A DNA stretch of 64,000 nucleotides from Amoebophrya sp. A120 (lineage: Eukaryota > Sar > Dinophyceae > Syndiniales > Amoebophryaceae): the NCBI GenBank assembly GCA_905178155.1, contig CAJINV010000001.1, positions 12,573,136 to 12,637,135 of the forward strand, given 5' to 3'. Below are positions 43,101-55,200 of the stretch, one piece after another. The stretch's first letter is position 1; each line of letters opens with the position of its first letter. Under the pieces are notes generated by a model that was given only the letters and a program-made list of their open reading frames with translations, was not told where the DNA came from and did not search any database. The translations under genes were made by a program, and so were the position numbers.

Positions 43101-46100
43101 GCAGTTCGGGTGCCGTGCTTTTTGCGTGAGACGGCGTTTTTTTACCTGAAGCACTTGCTGGCTTTCCACAGTGTCGGAACTATCGGGAATAGAAGCGGTC
43201 ACAGAAGTGGTCCAGCACCAGGCACAACCTCATTACTGCCACCTGCAGCGGAAAACTTGGTCTTTCGCAGCGGAAATGCGAGCGCACTTTTCAGTGTCGA
43301 CTTGACACCGATCCGCTTCCAGCTTCGACATTTCTCTACCAGTACGTCTCTGCTGGCTTTGCAAGCGGGTCGCGATGAAGAAGAGTTCCCGCATGAAGAT
43401 AATCCCCTTGTTTCGACAGGACAGGCGGGGATATTTGCGCGCCAGATCTCGGCCCTGGTATCCGCGGCAACAAGACCGGACACACTAGTCAGCGTCGGCA
43501 AGGAGCTGCAGCTACAGCAGATCATGCTGGAGCGAGACTTCGAGGAGCTGCTCGGCGAACAATTTCACCTGGATGGCGGAGGTGACGACGCAGCTGCAGA
43601 GCGGGTGCCGAAGAGTGCTGCGCCCGAAGCAGACGACGTGCTGATTGATGACGCACGTGGACACAACGCGCAGGGCCGAACGAAATTTGACGGCGCAGCA
43701 ACATCACCAGAGAATCAGATCGGAGATACTGAACCACGCGAGGACGGCTCCGTTTCCTCGAGTGAGAACGACACAGCGGATTTGCGACGCGAACCTCGAT
43801 GGCGCAAGCAGAATTTGTTTTTTGGCGCGGAACGCACTGGCGGCACTGTCAACTTTCTCCCCCTGCCTGATTTCCGTCTCCGACGACGGCTCAGAGACGT
43901 CTTCGAGCTTTGCGAACGGCGATTGCGGCTTGAAAAGGAACAAGCCGAGCTCCTGCGCAGCGCAGAAGACGATGTGAGGAAGGGCAAAAGTAGCGACGTC
44001 CTTGTCCCTGCGCGGACAGGTGGGAAGAAAACTGCCCTGCTTGGTGAAGACGCGTTGCTTCGTGCCGCTGAGCTGGCCTTGCTTTCCTTGGAGGAGCAGG
44101 CAGCCTTGGGGAGGCAAATAGTCGACTCATCCACGTTGACGGAAAAGTTGCAGAGCATGTTGGCGAACGTGCAGGTCATCCGCGAAGAGCCCCCACGAAG
44201 TGCGACGGAAAGGCACCGCAAGAAGCTCCGTAGAAGAAAAGAGAGACTACGAAGGAAAGCCGCGAAGATTCTGAAGGAAAATACAGATCGGCAAGAGTGG
44301 TCGTGCTCTTCGCCGGGATCGAAAAGCAGCCTGGAAGAAGACGACAGCATTTGTGAGAACACTGACACTGATGTGCACCGACTAGCGCTCCTCCGTGCGG
44401 ATAACGACGATGCTCGGGTGGATGAACACAAGTCTTTGGCAGGTCCGAGGAGAAGAAAATCCCCTTCGTCGACAGCGCCCTTGCAGCAGACTATCACCAC
44501 AAGCGTACAGCGCATCGTCCCGGATCTGGTCGATCCGTTGTTTGACGATGCCAGCCTGTGTTCCACGCTGACGCACGCCTCAGCACTGCCAGCGTTCGAA
44601 GTAGGGATCGTTCCAGGCCGTGGCACCACGGAGCATATTCCTGAGCCGGTTCATCGTATCCGTCCTTCAGAGGCGAAACTCGGACCCGCATTTTCCTTTG
44701 ATCAATTGGCTGAAGACCTTTGCGATCATGATTCAGGAAAGCAGGAGGACAAGGACAACAGAGTCGGGCGCGCCAGTGTGACGTTTTGTTCTGGAGACCC
44801 GGCAGCGTCCGTGCTGAAAGAAGAAGAGGAGGATCATGCTGATGGCCAACGCGATCGTTACAGCGATACGGTTGCAGCTGCACCGTGGTCCGTACCCTCT
44901 GCGTCAAGGCTGAAGCTGCAGTCTGACGAGCATAAAAAAACCCAGAAGCTTGAAGAACTTTCAACAACATCTCCAGAACGTCGGAAGTATCTTGCACCAG
45001 AAATTGTAGCAGCGCAGCAGAACAATGTGGCCCGCGCAAAGCAACGGCAGCCTGTAGTGAGTGCAGCTGCAGCCTCGTTATCCAACCCCCATCACGATAC
45101 AGAGGCTCTGTCAGTCGGGTGGAGCTACCAGTCCGTCGTTCCGGCACTGAAGCCGCGTCGGCGCAAGCGGTTCTACATCCCAGCGGTAGGGGGAAAGCCA
45201 GTTTCGGCCGACGATCCGCTGCTGGCACCGTATGCGGGAGAAGGTACCTCCACGAACAATCCGTCCATTGCGCCGCCGCGTCTCTCGCACGTTTCCGACC
45301 TAAGAGATTGCGCACCTCCGGACGATGTTGCTTGGAATCAAAAGCAAAACAGCTCGGAGCAGGTCGATGTTTGCTCACCCTCTGCAAACCGAGCCGCAAT
45401 ACAAGGCATACCGCAGCAGGGGGATTTTGTTCAGCAAGACCCAGCATCTCGGAATATCAGTAGCCGTCTAGAAGCGCTAGCCCTGCCGCGAAATAGCACG
45501 TCTACACACAGCAAGCCTGCAAGTCACGGTTTGTCCTCGAAACTTCTGACCGTTCACCAGAACCTTCGGACGCGCGGCGTTGCTGCTCTAGGATCAGGTG
45601 CTGTCAACATGGGGACGAGAAAATCCGGTTCTAGACTTGAAGTCGGTACCAAGCAAGCAATCACATCAATCGGGGCTCCTGGTGCGCTCCTGCATCAAAA
45701 AGAAGAACATCGCCGTGTTGATCACAAGGAAGGGGAGAGGACAACTTCCCGCGCGATCAGTCTGCACAAAAGCGACGCAGATTTACGGCAGCAGCCGAGC
45801 TGTTCGAAGAAAGCCCGCATGCCAGCGATTTATGAAGAGTGGACGTACAGCCAGCTTTGGGACAAGCAGAAAGGAAAAAACTGCGAGGACATCAAGAGTG
45901 GTCTGCTGCGTTGTGATGTCGAAAATCATACGGAAGCAGGTGTGGCAGTAGAGGCTGACACTTCATCCCAGGTTGCTATTGCGGAGGAGCCAGAGGAAAA
46001 GGGATCAAAGATGACCTCCGACGAGGCATCGTCAGCGGGGAGGGAGGGCCGGGCCGTTGGAGAAAAGACGGCTGTTCCTGCGAATTCCGCTCGAGCTTCC

Positions 46101-46370
46101 CGGGGACAACTACGTGAGGACGACTGTCAAGATGCCGGCACTCCTGTTGATGTCGAGAAAAAGATCCTGCAATCTTTCCGTGTGGTTGCAAAGGATTTCC
46201 CACCGAGCCCGCCGGCCGCAGAGCGGAATCGTTTGAGCAGCCTGCGGAAGGAGTTTTTGTTCTCGTGCGCCAAAAAGCAGCTGCGGGAGATTGAAAGGGC
46301 GGCCGCTGGAGTGGTCGTGGAGCAGCAGCCTAAGGATGCAGAGTCGGACGATGGCTCGATGTTAATCTAA
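40177..46370 (+). CDS. Very large unrecognised protein, helical N-terminal region
   Basis: The exons 40177-42585 and 42870-46370 join exactly in frame (A-L-P-P-V-L) once the introner element is removed, giving 1969 residues. The first 430 residues contain repeated amphipathic helices (LLVACFKGSGDEVQRQVLEA, LVKRHTLILLHRLFLTEEEF) that could be ARM/HEAT-like, and a further helical block follows near residues 800-960. The rest is long, charged and disordered, with a basic coiled segment (RHRKKLRRRKERLRRKAAK). I see no catalytic motif, signal or membrane span. A 5' exon upstream of the CAG at 40145 is possible. A scaffold role is only a guess. Confidence 0.65.
42586..42864 (+). mobile_element. Introner element, family B, 279 bp, inverted interior
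   Basis: TATCCTGAGTAAAAACGTAC opens and GTACGTTTTTACTGAGGATA closes it. TGCCG is duplicated at 42581-42585 and 42865-42869. Length equals the copy at 445-723, but the interior is its reverse complement (GGATTTTGCAACACAAAC versus GTTTGTGTTGCAAAATCC). Confidence 0.93.
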
Positions 46371-46785
46371 GTCCATGCATGTATTTGTTTCATGATGCTA
46401 TAATTAATGAATGTAAAATTCTTGTATCGAGAAGGGCTTTTATCTTTGTGTGTTAGTTTGTACAATTCAAGTGAAAATGTATCCGATGCGATTTTCATGT
46501 AACAGCAAAACAAAACGGACATCCAAATAGTGAAAAATGCCATGTCGAAAGGTTTGAGTTTAGTAGAATCACAAGTGAAAGAAAAAGTAGAGTTTGAACT
46601 ACAATCAGTATGCCGTGCAAATAAAGCCAAGTTGCAACATGGAAACTGGCTAGGAGAAGCCGAGCGATTCGGCCTGTGCCTGTGCTGTCGTATGCTTGTT
46701 CTGTTTTCGAAGAAAGATCCATCACCATTCTGGGCCACTTGTTCTCATTTTTTTGCTGAGTGTAGTCACTGTGAATCGTGTTTTG
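46371..46785. other. Intergenic, 415 bp
   Basis: No gene recognised; AT-rich. Confidence 0.5.
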
Positions 46786-48009
46786 ATGTCCCCACTAGTA
46801 CGTTCTAGTAGAAGTCTTTTTGATACAAGAATGCTGAAGAGCTTCAGGAAATCGAAAATCAAGAGTTTACCGCTTTTTTCAAGTCAAAAAGTTACGGCTT
46901 CACTCGCAAGCTCTCCAAACCATGCTCCAGCATTGCTAGAACAGACAAGGCGGGTCAATTGTCATTGCAGCGCCGTGCTCTTTTCGACGCACTCCCCAAC
47001 CTCGACAAGCATGCAGATGCAGGACTCGCTTAAAACCCGAACAGTCGAAGTGGAGCGGAAATTCGTTTTGACAGAGACCGCTTACGCAAACATTCAGGAG
47101 CGGTGCAAGTCGAAAGTAATTGAAGGGACTGAAGACGGTAAAAATACCATCACCCATCGCGACACCTATTACGACTTGGTTTCTAGAATTGAATTTGACG
47201 GGAAGCGCCGTTTTTATGCGTTCACTTCACAAGACTGGTGGTTGCGTCAGCGCGATGGTTCCTGGGAACTGAAAAAGCCGGTGACTGAGGAACAAGCAAC
47301 AGGAGATACAACCAATGCAAAATCCGACGCGTATGAAGAAATCCAGGACGAAACACGAATTACGGAGTTGCTGTGTGCAAAGGCTTTGGAACTAGAAGCT
47401 CAAAATTTCGTCACAGGATCTGAATCGGATTACTGGGTATGGAAAAAGTTTGTTGACATGCGGACTTTTCGGGAGAAGTGGATTCACGACGGGACAACCT
47501 TGAGTATCGACATCGATCGGGTCGAGTACTTGGAAGTAAAAGACGTGGAGCAAGAGAGCGTCAATTTAAGATCGTTGGCTTTACCTGCTGCAGCAGCAGC
47601 AGCCACCCGCGACGGTGCAGTGCTCCCGGATGCGTTCCGCATTTTCGAGGTCGAATGTCTTTTGCAGCTACGAGACGGAGAAGACGGCGAGGCTGAAATA
47701 GCCGCTGCGCGTGAAAGGATCGCGGAGTTCGGCGAGGAACTCATGCGAACTACTGCCGACTCGGGTGAGTGTGAGAAAGGAAAAGAGGATGCAAATTTTC
47801 AGCTGATGCTACAAGGTGGGAAAATTTTGTACTATTTGCAAAAGTATTCACCAGATCATTTCAAAACCCTTGTTGCTGCGTACCAGAAGCGAATGCAGCA
47901 AAAATCTTCTGCCCTTCGACATCAGCGGAGCTGCGGAGCGAACAGTGTGCAGGACCGTACAGTCTGCGCCTTTGATTCTTGTTTTGCTACTCCGTTGTAC
48001 GAAAAATAA
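46786..48009 (+). CDS. CYTH-domain protein, thiamine-triphosphatase-like
   Basis: A single exon of 407 residues. The first 85 residues are Arg/Ser/Lys-rich with few acids, consistent with an organelle transit peptide. Then comes VEVERKFVL with the ExExK signature of CYTH (triphosphate tunnel metalloenzyme) domains. RDTYYD, WWLRQRDGSWELKKP, YEEI, the late WIHDGTTLSIDID and FEVECLL supply further basic and acidic tunnel residues in family order. Members hydrolyse thiamine triphosphate, tripolyphosphate or related substrates with a divalent metal. The domain is about twice the usual length because of linkers. Thiamine triphosphatase is the nearest match by pattern; adenylate cyclase or polyphosphatase activity is not excluded. 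Confidence 0.78.
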   Translation: MSPLVRSSRSLFDTRMLKSFRKSKIKSLPLFSSQKVTASLASSPNHAPALLEQTRRVNCHCSAVLFSTHSPTSTSMQMQDSLKTRTVEVERKFVLTETAYANIQERCKSKVIEGTEDGKNTITHRDTYYDLVSRIEFDGKRRFYAFTSQDWWLRQRDGSWELKKPVTEEQATGDTTNAKSDAYEEIQDETRITELLCAKALELEAQNFVTGSESDYWVWKKFVDMRTFREKWIHDGTTLSIDIDRVEYLEVKDVEQESVNLRSLALPAAAAAATRDGAVLPDAFRIFEVECLLQLRDGEDGEAEIAAARERIAEFGEELMRTTADSGECEKGKEDANFQLMLQGGKILYYLQKYSPDHFKTLVAAYQKRMQQKSSALRHQRSCGANSVQDRTVCAFDSCFATPLYEK

Positions 48010-48618
48010 ATGTGTCGTCATCGGTAACTGACAGACGACTTTATAATGCATTGTCGGTTCTGAGTCGTGCGTCTATGCCTTCGTAGGTAGCGAAAAGCAA
48101 AAGTCGTTTGTGTATCCTCTGACTAAAGAAAGTTTACGCAAATTATTTTCGGTTTTCGTATCTCCATGCTTATTCGGATTCGGTTTACAGCTTATTCGTA
48201 GTCGTTCGGTTTGCATCGCGTCACTGATGCTCCACTCTCGTACAATTCACTGCTATGAAGTTTGCTCGTCCGGTGTCTCTTCCTCGTATCGTCCGCGCAC
48301 TTGCGTACGCTCTTACTTCCCTTTCGTCGGTGCAAATCGCTCCCTTCTCAATCTAATTCCTTTGACAAGCAGCCTCAGCAGTTGTATCCCAACGCACCAA
48401 TTCATTGCAATTTTCGTCTCTAGTTAAAGATGTCTTGTTTGTGTTTGACCCCGTACAACTTTTCTTGCACCATCCCAGTTTCACGTCTTCTGTAACTGTG
48501 AGTAAATACGTCGTAGAAATCCTACCGTACAATAAAGGAGCACTTCACATAAGCAGCATACACAACGAACTCCCCGTCTACTTCATCGCGACGTTTGATA
48601 AAAACACCAACAATCGTC
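48010..48618. other. Intergenic, 609 bp
   Basis: No gene recognised. ORFs here run into the next gene in the wrong frame. Confidence 0.45.
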
Positions 48619-51477
48619 ATGTCGGACACGTTGAGCTCGGCTTCCACGGCCGCCACTCCTCGTGGCGGCTTTTTCGGCACCCCCCGCGCCATGTTTTCGG
48701 GAATGATGGGCAAAATGACCCCCCGCGGCGGCGGTGGCGGTTCTTTTGCGGGCACCCCGCGCGGCGCCGGCAACATGAGCTCCACGCCCCGCGGGGGCGG
48801 CAACATGAGCTCCACCCCGCGGGGCGACACCCCCCGCGGTGGAGGTGGGACGACACACGGCGCCCTCCCGGGCACGCCGCGGCCGCAGAGCCTGATGCCG
48901 AAGACGGGCATGCTGCGGTTCCCGATTTCCAGTTCCAGCGGCTTTAACTTCTACGGCGTTCTGGCCCGTGCGTGGAAAATATGAGAGTGCACAACTCGCC
49001 CTCCCCCTCATTTGAAGGGCATAAGCAGCAACACAAGTGCTGGCATAAATGCAGCTTTTGCATGACAAATTCGCGACCGATTACTGGGCTGTTTCGGCTT
49101 CCGAAACCTGTCATGCAAGAAGTGCCAAAGAGAAAAGGGTGGATTTGGTATTTTGCATGGCAAATGAGGGGGAGGGGGAGTTGTGCAATGTCATACAAAA
49201 CCGAGCCGCGTGGATTCGGTTTGATCGCGGAAAACGCGGTATCCTGAGCAAAAACGTACCCACACCAGAGTTGTAATGCAAATCTGCATGCTGAAAATGT
49301 TTCTCATGCGGAGCCCCATGAGAAGCATTTTCTAGTCGTGTTTTGCGATTTGTCATGCTCCAATCAGCATGGTATGCTAGATCTGTGATGCTGCTGAGGT
49401 AGCTCAAACAGCACTACACTACGAATCCAAATTTGTCATGCAAAACAGCCAAAGCTTGTGGATTTGTCTAGCCGATTCCCTATCTTGACTATGGTGTGGG
49501 TACGTTTTTACTCAGGATACGCGGAGGAGGAGAAGGAGGAGCAGGACGAGTGGGATTTGCTCCGGAAAAAGCTCCGGCTCCGCATCGTCGGCGTGATCGA
49601 CGCCACGGACAAGCCCGAAGAGTGGCTGGAGTTCGTGATGCCCAAAACCCGGGGCGCCACGGACCCGATCGCGGAAATCCAGCGCCGGCTGTCGCCCGAA
49701 CACCACCTGCTCCTCTTCGACCAGAAGCTCGGCGTGATTGACCGCAAGGAGGTCCCGGTGCGGCGCCGGGAGGACCTGGTGCAGCACACCATGGCGGGCT
49801 GCGACCGGGTTATTGAGCAATACAACTACGTTCGGGATCAGCTCTTCCCGTGCTACATGACCACCACACCGACCTACGTCGTGTTTCACGGGCTGCTCGA
49901 CAAGATCCGGTTGGAAGACAATCCGAAGGAGGAGCCGAACGAAAAGGGGATCGCGGAACAGTACGCGAAGGAACTGAAGGGGTCCGACATCTACGTGTGC
50001 GAAGGCTTTTTCTGCTGCAAGCCGCCGCATTTCGACCTGTCGGATTTGAAATCCCCGAGGAAGGAAGGCGAGCCCTCCCCAAGGCCAGTGGCAAAACCGA
50101 AGAAGAAACCGGAACACTTGTACGAGACGAATCCGGACAAGAAGCCCGTGATCCGCGTGGTGTTGGACAAATCGCTGAACGGGGTCATTCACGTGGAAGT
50201 CCGGGCCTACATCCCGCCCCGGACCAAACTCGGGAAAATCGTGAACGTCTTGCTGCAGCGAAGAAGCTACAACGTGAACACGCGAAAGTACGTGTTCAAG
50301 GGCGACGCGTTGCCGAATCTACGCAACACGCTGAAAATTACGTACGAAACGCCGCAGCGGACGAATGTCACGTGCTTTTTCGAGAACGTCTACGACTGGG
50401 ACCGCGTGCAGTGGATTCTCGTCTGGCTCTTTCCCTACGACGACGAGAAACTCCACCAGCGCATGATGAGTTTCTGGAACGACCGAGTGGACCCGCAAAG
50501 GGACGTCGCGGAGTACTGGTTCAAGGACAGAATACAGGAGTTCACCCGGGGTGTGTCCCGACAGGATTGCGACTTCTGCGAACACGTGACCGGCCGGGTC
50601 AAGAAGAAGGGACGCTCACACCAGAGTTCCACCGCGCCGACGCCGCGACCCGCGGACGGAGCGGGTGGTCCAGGAGGACCCCTCGCGGGACTGAAAAACG
50701 CGATGGCAAAGAAGTTGGCGGAATCCAGGGCAGAAAAAATGCTCCAGGTATAATAATTTTACTGTATGCGACTGTTGCTGTGCTGTGATGTGCCCCTTTT
50801 TGTCTTTTGCTTACTATTGATGGTTCACGATGAGGATGAAGCGCAAGGAGCGCGGATGTGCTGATTCCCAATAAGATTGAACGAGTCAGAATTGATGTTC
50901 CAACTCAAATGACTTTCAGTCCGTCGACGAGGATAAGACCTCTCCAGAACCAGCGGCACCGCCACCCGCCGATACACCCGCAGATATCAAATGTAAAAGT
51001 GTCTGGGTCTGGAAGAATGCAACTTGTGATGCTGCATTTGGATTCCAGAAAAATCTGTATTGCATGAGTACCAAAAGGAATGCAATTTTTGCTACGCGGA
51101 GACGGCATCTGTCATGCGGAATAGGCATCAAGAAGCTCTCAAAAAATCTGTGATGCTAGGGCATGCATCACAGACATCAGGGCTCATGCAAAACGTGCAT
51201 GACAAGTGTCAGAATCTTCCAGTCCCAGACATTTTTACAGTTGATAGCAGAGGACGCGGCACCAAAGAAGTCCTCTTTGATGGGCAAGCTGGGAAAGATG
51301 AGCATGATGGAGAAGCTTCGTACCGTTGTGAAGAAAGCGCTGGCAGAAAGGTCGTTGACTTTCAAGTTCCCCGCGTTTCCGAGAACAGATCCGAATGGAG
51401 ACCTGAGAACAATGACAGAATTTGCCATGCGCAGTGCGGAAGACGGCCTGCTGGAGGTCGTCGCGAAGATGGAGTAG
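48619..51477 (+). CDS. Unrecognised protein with TPRGG repeats, split by three introner elements
   Basis: Exons 48619-48979, 49201-49239, 49525-50747, 50920-50984 and 51252-51477 sum to exactly 638 codons. Only one intron (50748-50919) is ordinary GT-AG; the other three are introner elements of families F, B and A. Residues 1-100 are low-complexity with a recurrent (S)TPRGG motif. The middle, from about residue 135, is a folded region (LRIVGVIDATDKPEEWLEF, IYVCEGFFCCKPP, VTCFFENVYDWDRVQWILVW) that I cannot place in a family. The C-terminus is a Lys-rich tail ending TMTEFAMRSAEDGLLEVV. No membrane span or signal is seen. Confidence 0.72.
48980..49195 (+). mobile_element. Introner element, family F, 216 bp
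   Basis: The ends are TATGAGAGTGCACAACTC and GAGTTGTGCAATGTCATA, with inner CCCTCCCCCTCATTTG and its complement. GAAAA (48975-48979) and CAAAA (49196-49200) flank it. Removal joins R-A-W-K-T-E-P in frame. It is the only copy of this family here. Confidence 0.85.
49240..49519 (+). mobile_element. Introner element, family B, 280 bp
   Basis: TATCCTGAGCAAAAACGTAC opens and GTACGTTTTTACTCAGGATA closes it. CGCGG is duplicated at 49235-49239 and 49520-49524. Removal joins E-N-A-E-E-E in frame. The interior runs in the same direction as the copy at 445-723. Confidence 0.92.
50985..51246 (+). mobile_element. Introner element, family A, 262 bp
   Basis: The ends are TATCAAATGTAAAAGTGTC and ATTTTTACAGTTGATA. 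GCAGA is duplicated at 50980-50984 and 51247-51251. Removal joins P-A-E-D-A-A in frame. Sliding gives AT-AG or GA-CA borders, not GT-AG. Confidence 0.9.
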
Positions 51478-52253
51478 AGCACATCTAGATTCCTTTTGAC
51501 GGAGATAGTATTTTTGCAGACACTTCTAAAAAGGACTGCTGAGGCGACCACAGGAATCAAGTGGTAGTGATGATTCAATTCAATATTTTGGAGACAACCC
51601 ACCCTAATTTCGATTTTCTGTATGATTTTTACAGTAGCATATTTTTTCCCCCCATCGCAATTCGAGAGTGTGCCGCCCAATCTCAAACTTTTTGCACAAC
51701 ACAAACACTTATCAACAAAGCATTTTTGCATAATTCCAGAGCTCAACGAAACCAAGAGACGAGAGCAAATGAAGAAGCGCTACTACTTGTGGCCAAAGCA
51801 CTCAATCAAGACCCCAATCGACTTAATAATTTTCTGCACTTTTTAACCCAACGAAAAACGGAACCCGCGCCCGCCAATCAATCTGACCATCGAAGAAAAA
51901 GCATATATCATTCATAGACACTGCGTCCGTGCCTTCATTTGGGCCTCTCGCTGAAATCACGTGGCGTAATTTGTTTTTGTTCGCAATTAGCTGCTCAATT
52001 GGAACTCGAACTCGTTCTCGTCGTCGTCTGAATTTTCATCGTGTTCGCGAAAAATCGTCTATCTCATCGTCGTGTCCGAGCACTCTTGTAGAGCATCGTT
52101 TGGTAAGGTGAATCTCTCGAGAAAGAGAAGATAAACTGGCCCCAGTGCGTGTTCCCAATATCACTCGTGGCTTCTATCGTCCTTGCTGCTAGTTTTCGTA
52201 AGAGAGAGTCAATCTAAGTAGAAACCACATCCGATTGCCTTTGTCTTTAGAAA
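51478..52253. other. Intergenic, 776 bp
   Basis: No gene recognised. TTGTCTTTAG at 52241-52250 ends three bases before the next ATG and could accept a spliced leader. Confidence 0.45.
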
Positions 52254-55200
52254 ATGTTGCGGACGGTAATTTTGCTGCAGCTCCTTGTCGTCGCGGTTCC
52301 CGGGCGCCAGCGTATGCTGCGTCGCGAGCCCCGACCAAGCGATACGACCACGACCACCGTGCTGCCCCCCGTGACGATTTTACAGAAAGGAGAGGAGAAC
52401 TTAGAAAATCCTGCTGCTAGTGAAGCAGCTGCTGAAGCTGGTGCAGCCGATGCGAGTAGTTCTCCTGTGCAACAAGAAGTTTCCGATCAGGACGTCGACA
52501 TCGATGCGACGGGCAGAAGCACAGAGGTTCCTGCGACTGCGAAAGAAAGGGGAACGCAGGAAGCTTCTGCACTGGCATCTGCTACGGCCTCGCAGCAGAG
52601 CAGCAGTGTGCAGAACGCTGACAGCGAGGGTGCGGCCTCCGCGAGTGCTTTCGACGCGCCATTGTCTCAACCGAACGCAGGGACTGGTCAGCATCCCGCT
52701 TCGTCACAAGTCGGTACTCCACCGGCGGTTCGTGAAGAAGAAGCGGAGATGAAGCAGGGGGAGAATCAGGAGGGAGAAGCTTCGCCACAAATAGCAGAGC
52801 GTACGGGCGAACCCGAAACACGCAAAGCGCAGAAGGGCAGTACGGGGAGAGAGGACGAAAACAGTACGAAGAAGAGCGCAGGGACGACAGCACTGGGAGA
52901 GCACCAGAAGATCGGCGCTGAGAAGTCTACGAGCGTTGAGAGTTCTGCGTCGTCGGCGGGAATGGCACAGTACATCCAGAAGCTTCAGGATGTTGTGCAC
53001 GGAATTTCGCAGCACCTGGCGAAACTGACTTCGAAATCGATGGGAAGTGAGAAAGCGCAAGCTGATTCGCCGAAGGAACAGAAGACGAGCCAAAGTGAAG
53101 CAGCCGGGGCTCCAGCTCCTCCTTCCGCGCTGTTGCAACTGCGAGTTGGCGCGGATCCTTCGGCCGCCGCGAAAGCAGAAGCGGGTACAGCAGATGCGCC
53201 AGATGCAAAAGCTGAAGCGGCACCTGCGGCAGCGCCAGAAGCCGCGGGAGGGGATGCGGCAGCCCCGAAGGAGGCGGCAGAAGGAGGGGATGCGGCAGCC
53301 CCGAAGGAGGGAGCAGCAGGTGGAGATGCGGCAGATGCAGCGACACCCGCGGCAGCGCCAGAAGCTGCAGGAGAGGATGCGGCAGCGCCGAAGGAGGCGG
53401 CAGAAGGAGGGGATGCGGTAGCGCCGAAGGAGGCGGCAGCAGCTGGAGATGCGGCAGATGAAGCGACACCCGCGGCAGCGCCAGAAGCCGCGGAACAAGG
53501 GGACGACGCTGCAGCCCCGAAGGAGGCCGCTGGAGGTGGCGATGCGGCAGATGCAGCGACCCCTGCAGCAGCGGCTGATGAAGGAGCGGCAGCTGCGCCT
53601 GCCGCCGTACCAGCGGATGCAAAGGACGCGGTGACGCGGCCCGAGCAGCAGTCGCAGCAGGATGACAAAGACGAGGCGGATGAACACGCGGCACGAGATG
53701 CGTGGTTCGCAAACTTCGCGGACGTGGTGAGCGAGGCAAAGGAGACTGGCAAGATCGTAGACCAGGCCGTAGACTCGTTTGATCAGCACGGCAAGGACGC
53801 CCTGGTTTCCATCCACGAAATCGGGCGTCGCAGGACGGTGGCCCAAGAGGCCGCGAAAGAGTACATTTTCTGATTGTGGTTTCATGTTTGACCACTCGTT
53901 TTCATCGTTGGATTTCTTTTTTCAGAAATTTCAAAAACTCGGTTTTGGATTTACACCTGAGGACAACTCACACTCAACACAGTTACCTCGGCATGCTTGA
54001 TAAAGCGTCGACTATCCGGAGTGACATGCGGCAGGCGTTTTTGAAGAAACTGGGTCAAGAGGAGAAGCAAACCCGGGCAGAGACCAAGGCTTTTCCGGGT
54101 ACTGGTTTCCTCTCGGGCGATGACGCGCTGGTGCTGCCCGGCGTGCAGAAGGAAACGGACAGCGCTGTGGCCAAGCGGCTGGCTTCGTTGGACCGGGAGC
54201 TAGAACGGTTCTCTGTGATGTCACCCGAGGAGCGGGTGACCACGTTCAAGACCCTCGCGGCAGGCCCGAAGGACGCCGAAAAGGCGAGAAAGAGCACCGA
54301 GGAGCTGGAAAAGCAGTTGAAAGATTTGGTAACGGATGGAACCAAAAGCACCGCGGAGCAAGTAGAGCAGCTCTACCCAAAAAAGGTGTCTGCTGCGAAT
54401 CCTGCCTCGTTTGTGCAGTTGGCAAGCGACAGTTCAACATCTGTCACTGCGACAGGTGCTGCGCCGTCTGCTGGGAAAATGTTGAACAAGGTGGAAAATA
54501 AGCACGGCTCTGCTGCTGATGCAACGGCAACTTCAAAACCAAATTCCTTCATCCAGCAACAGGTCCCTGCGGTTGCCGCAGCCACAGAAGGATCAGCATC
54601 CGCTGCGAAAACAAAATCACCCAGCACCGGTGGCACGGATCCAGAGTCCCCAGTGTACGTGGCCGTCGCCAGGGCCGCACAGGCACTCGAAACAGGTTTT
54701 GCAGCGCTCGACGAGGAAATAGCGACGACCGCGGAGCGGCTGCGGAAGCTGCAAAAGCTCTGCCCGTTGCTGCAATACGACAGATCCGAATCCGGATCTG
54801 CAGCTGCCGCGGAGTGTAGCGAGAAGTGGCACGAAACCGACCACGCATTTGACATGCTGAAGGAGAAGCGCAAGACCTGCGGCGAACGCGAGGCGAGCTG
54901 GAAGAAGCAGGTCTTGACCACGATTGCGAACGCGTCCAACGACGAGAACTCGGACAAAGTGCAGCCGCGCGACGCGGTGTACAAAACCATCTACAAGTCC
55001 ATCACTCAGCTTTACCAGGGTCTGACTTCCGAACAGATGCAAGGGGTCGGGTCGGTGGATGAAGACGCGAAGCCAAATGCACCCCAGCTCTACGATACGG
55101 CCACGAAGTCCACCTCCCGGCAGCTCGCCCGCGAGTGTTTTCAGACGGGCATGAAGGTGGGGTTGGCGTTTCTCGACCTGGTTCGGGGTGCGAACGCGCA

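Noticed and set aside
53047-53752. Minus-strand Ala/Ser-rich ORFs opposite the Ala-rich gene
   Set aside because: Mirror frames of a GC-rich repeat; the + strand has the signal peptide and consistent splicing.
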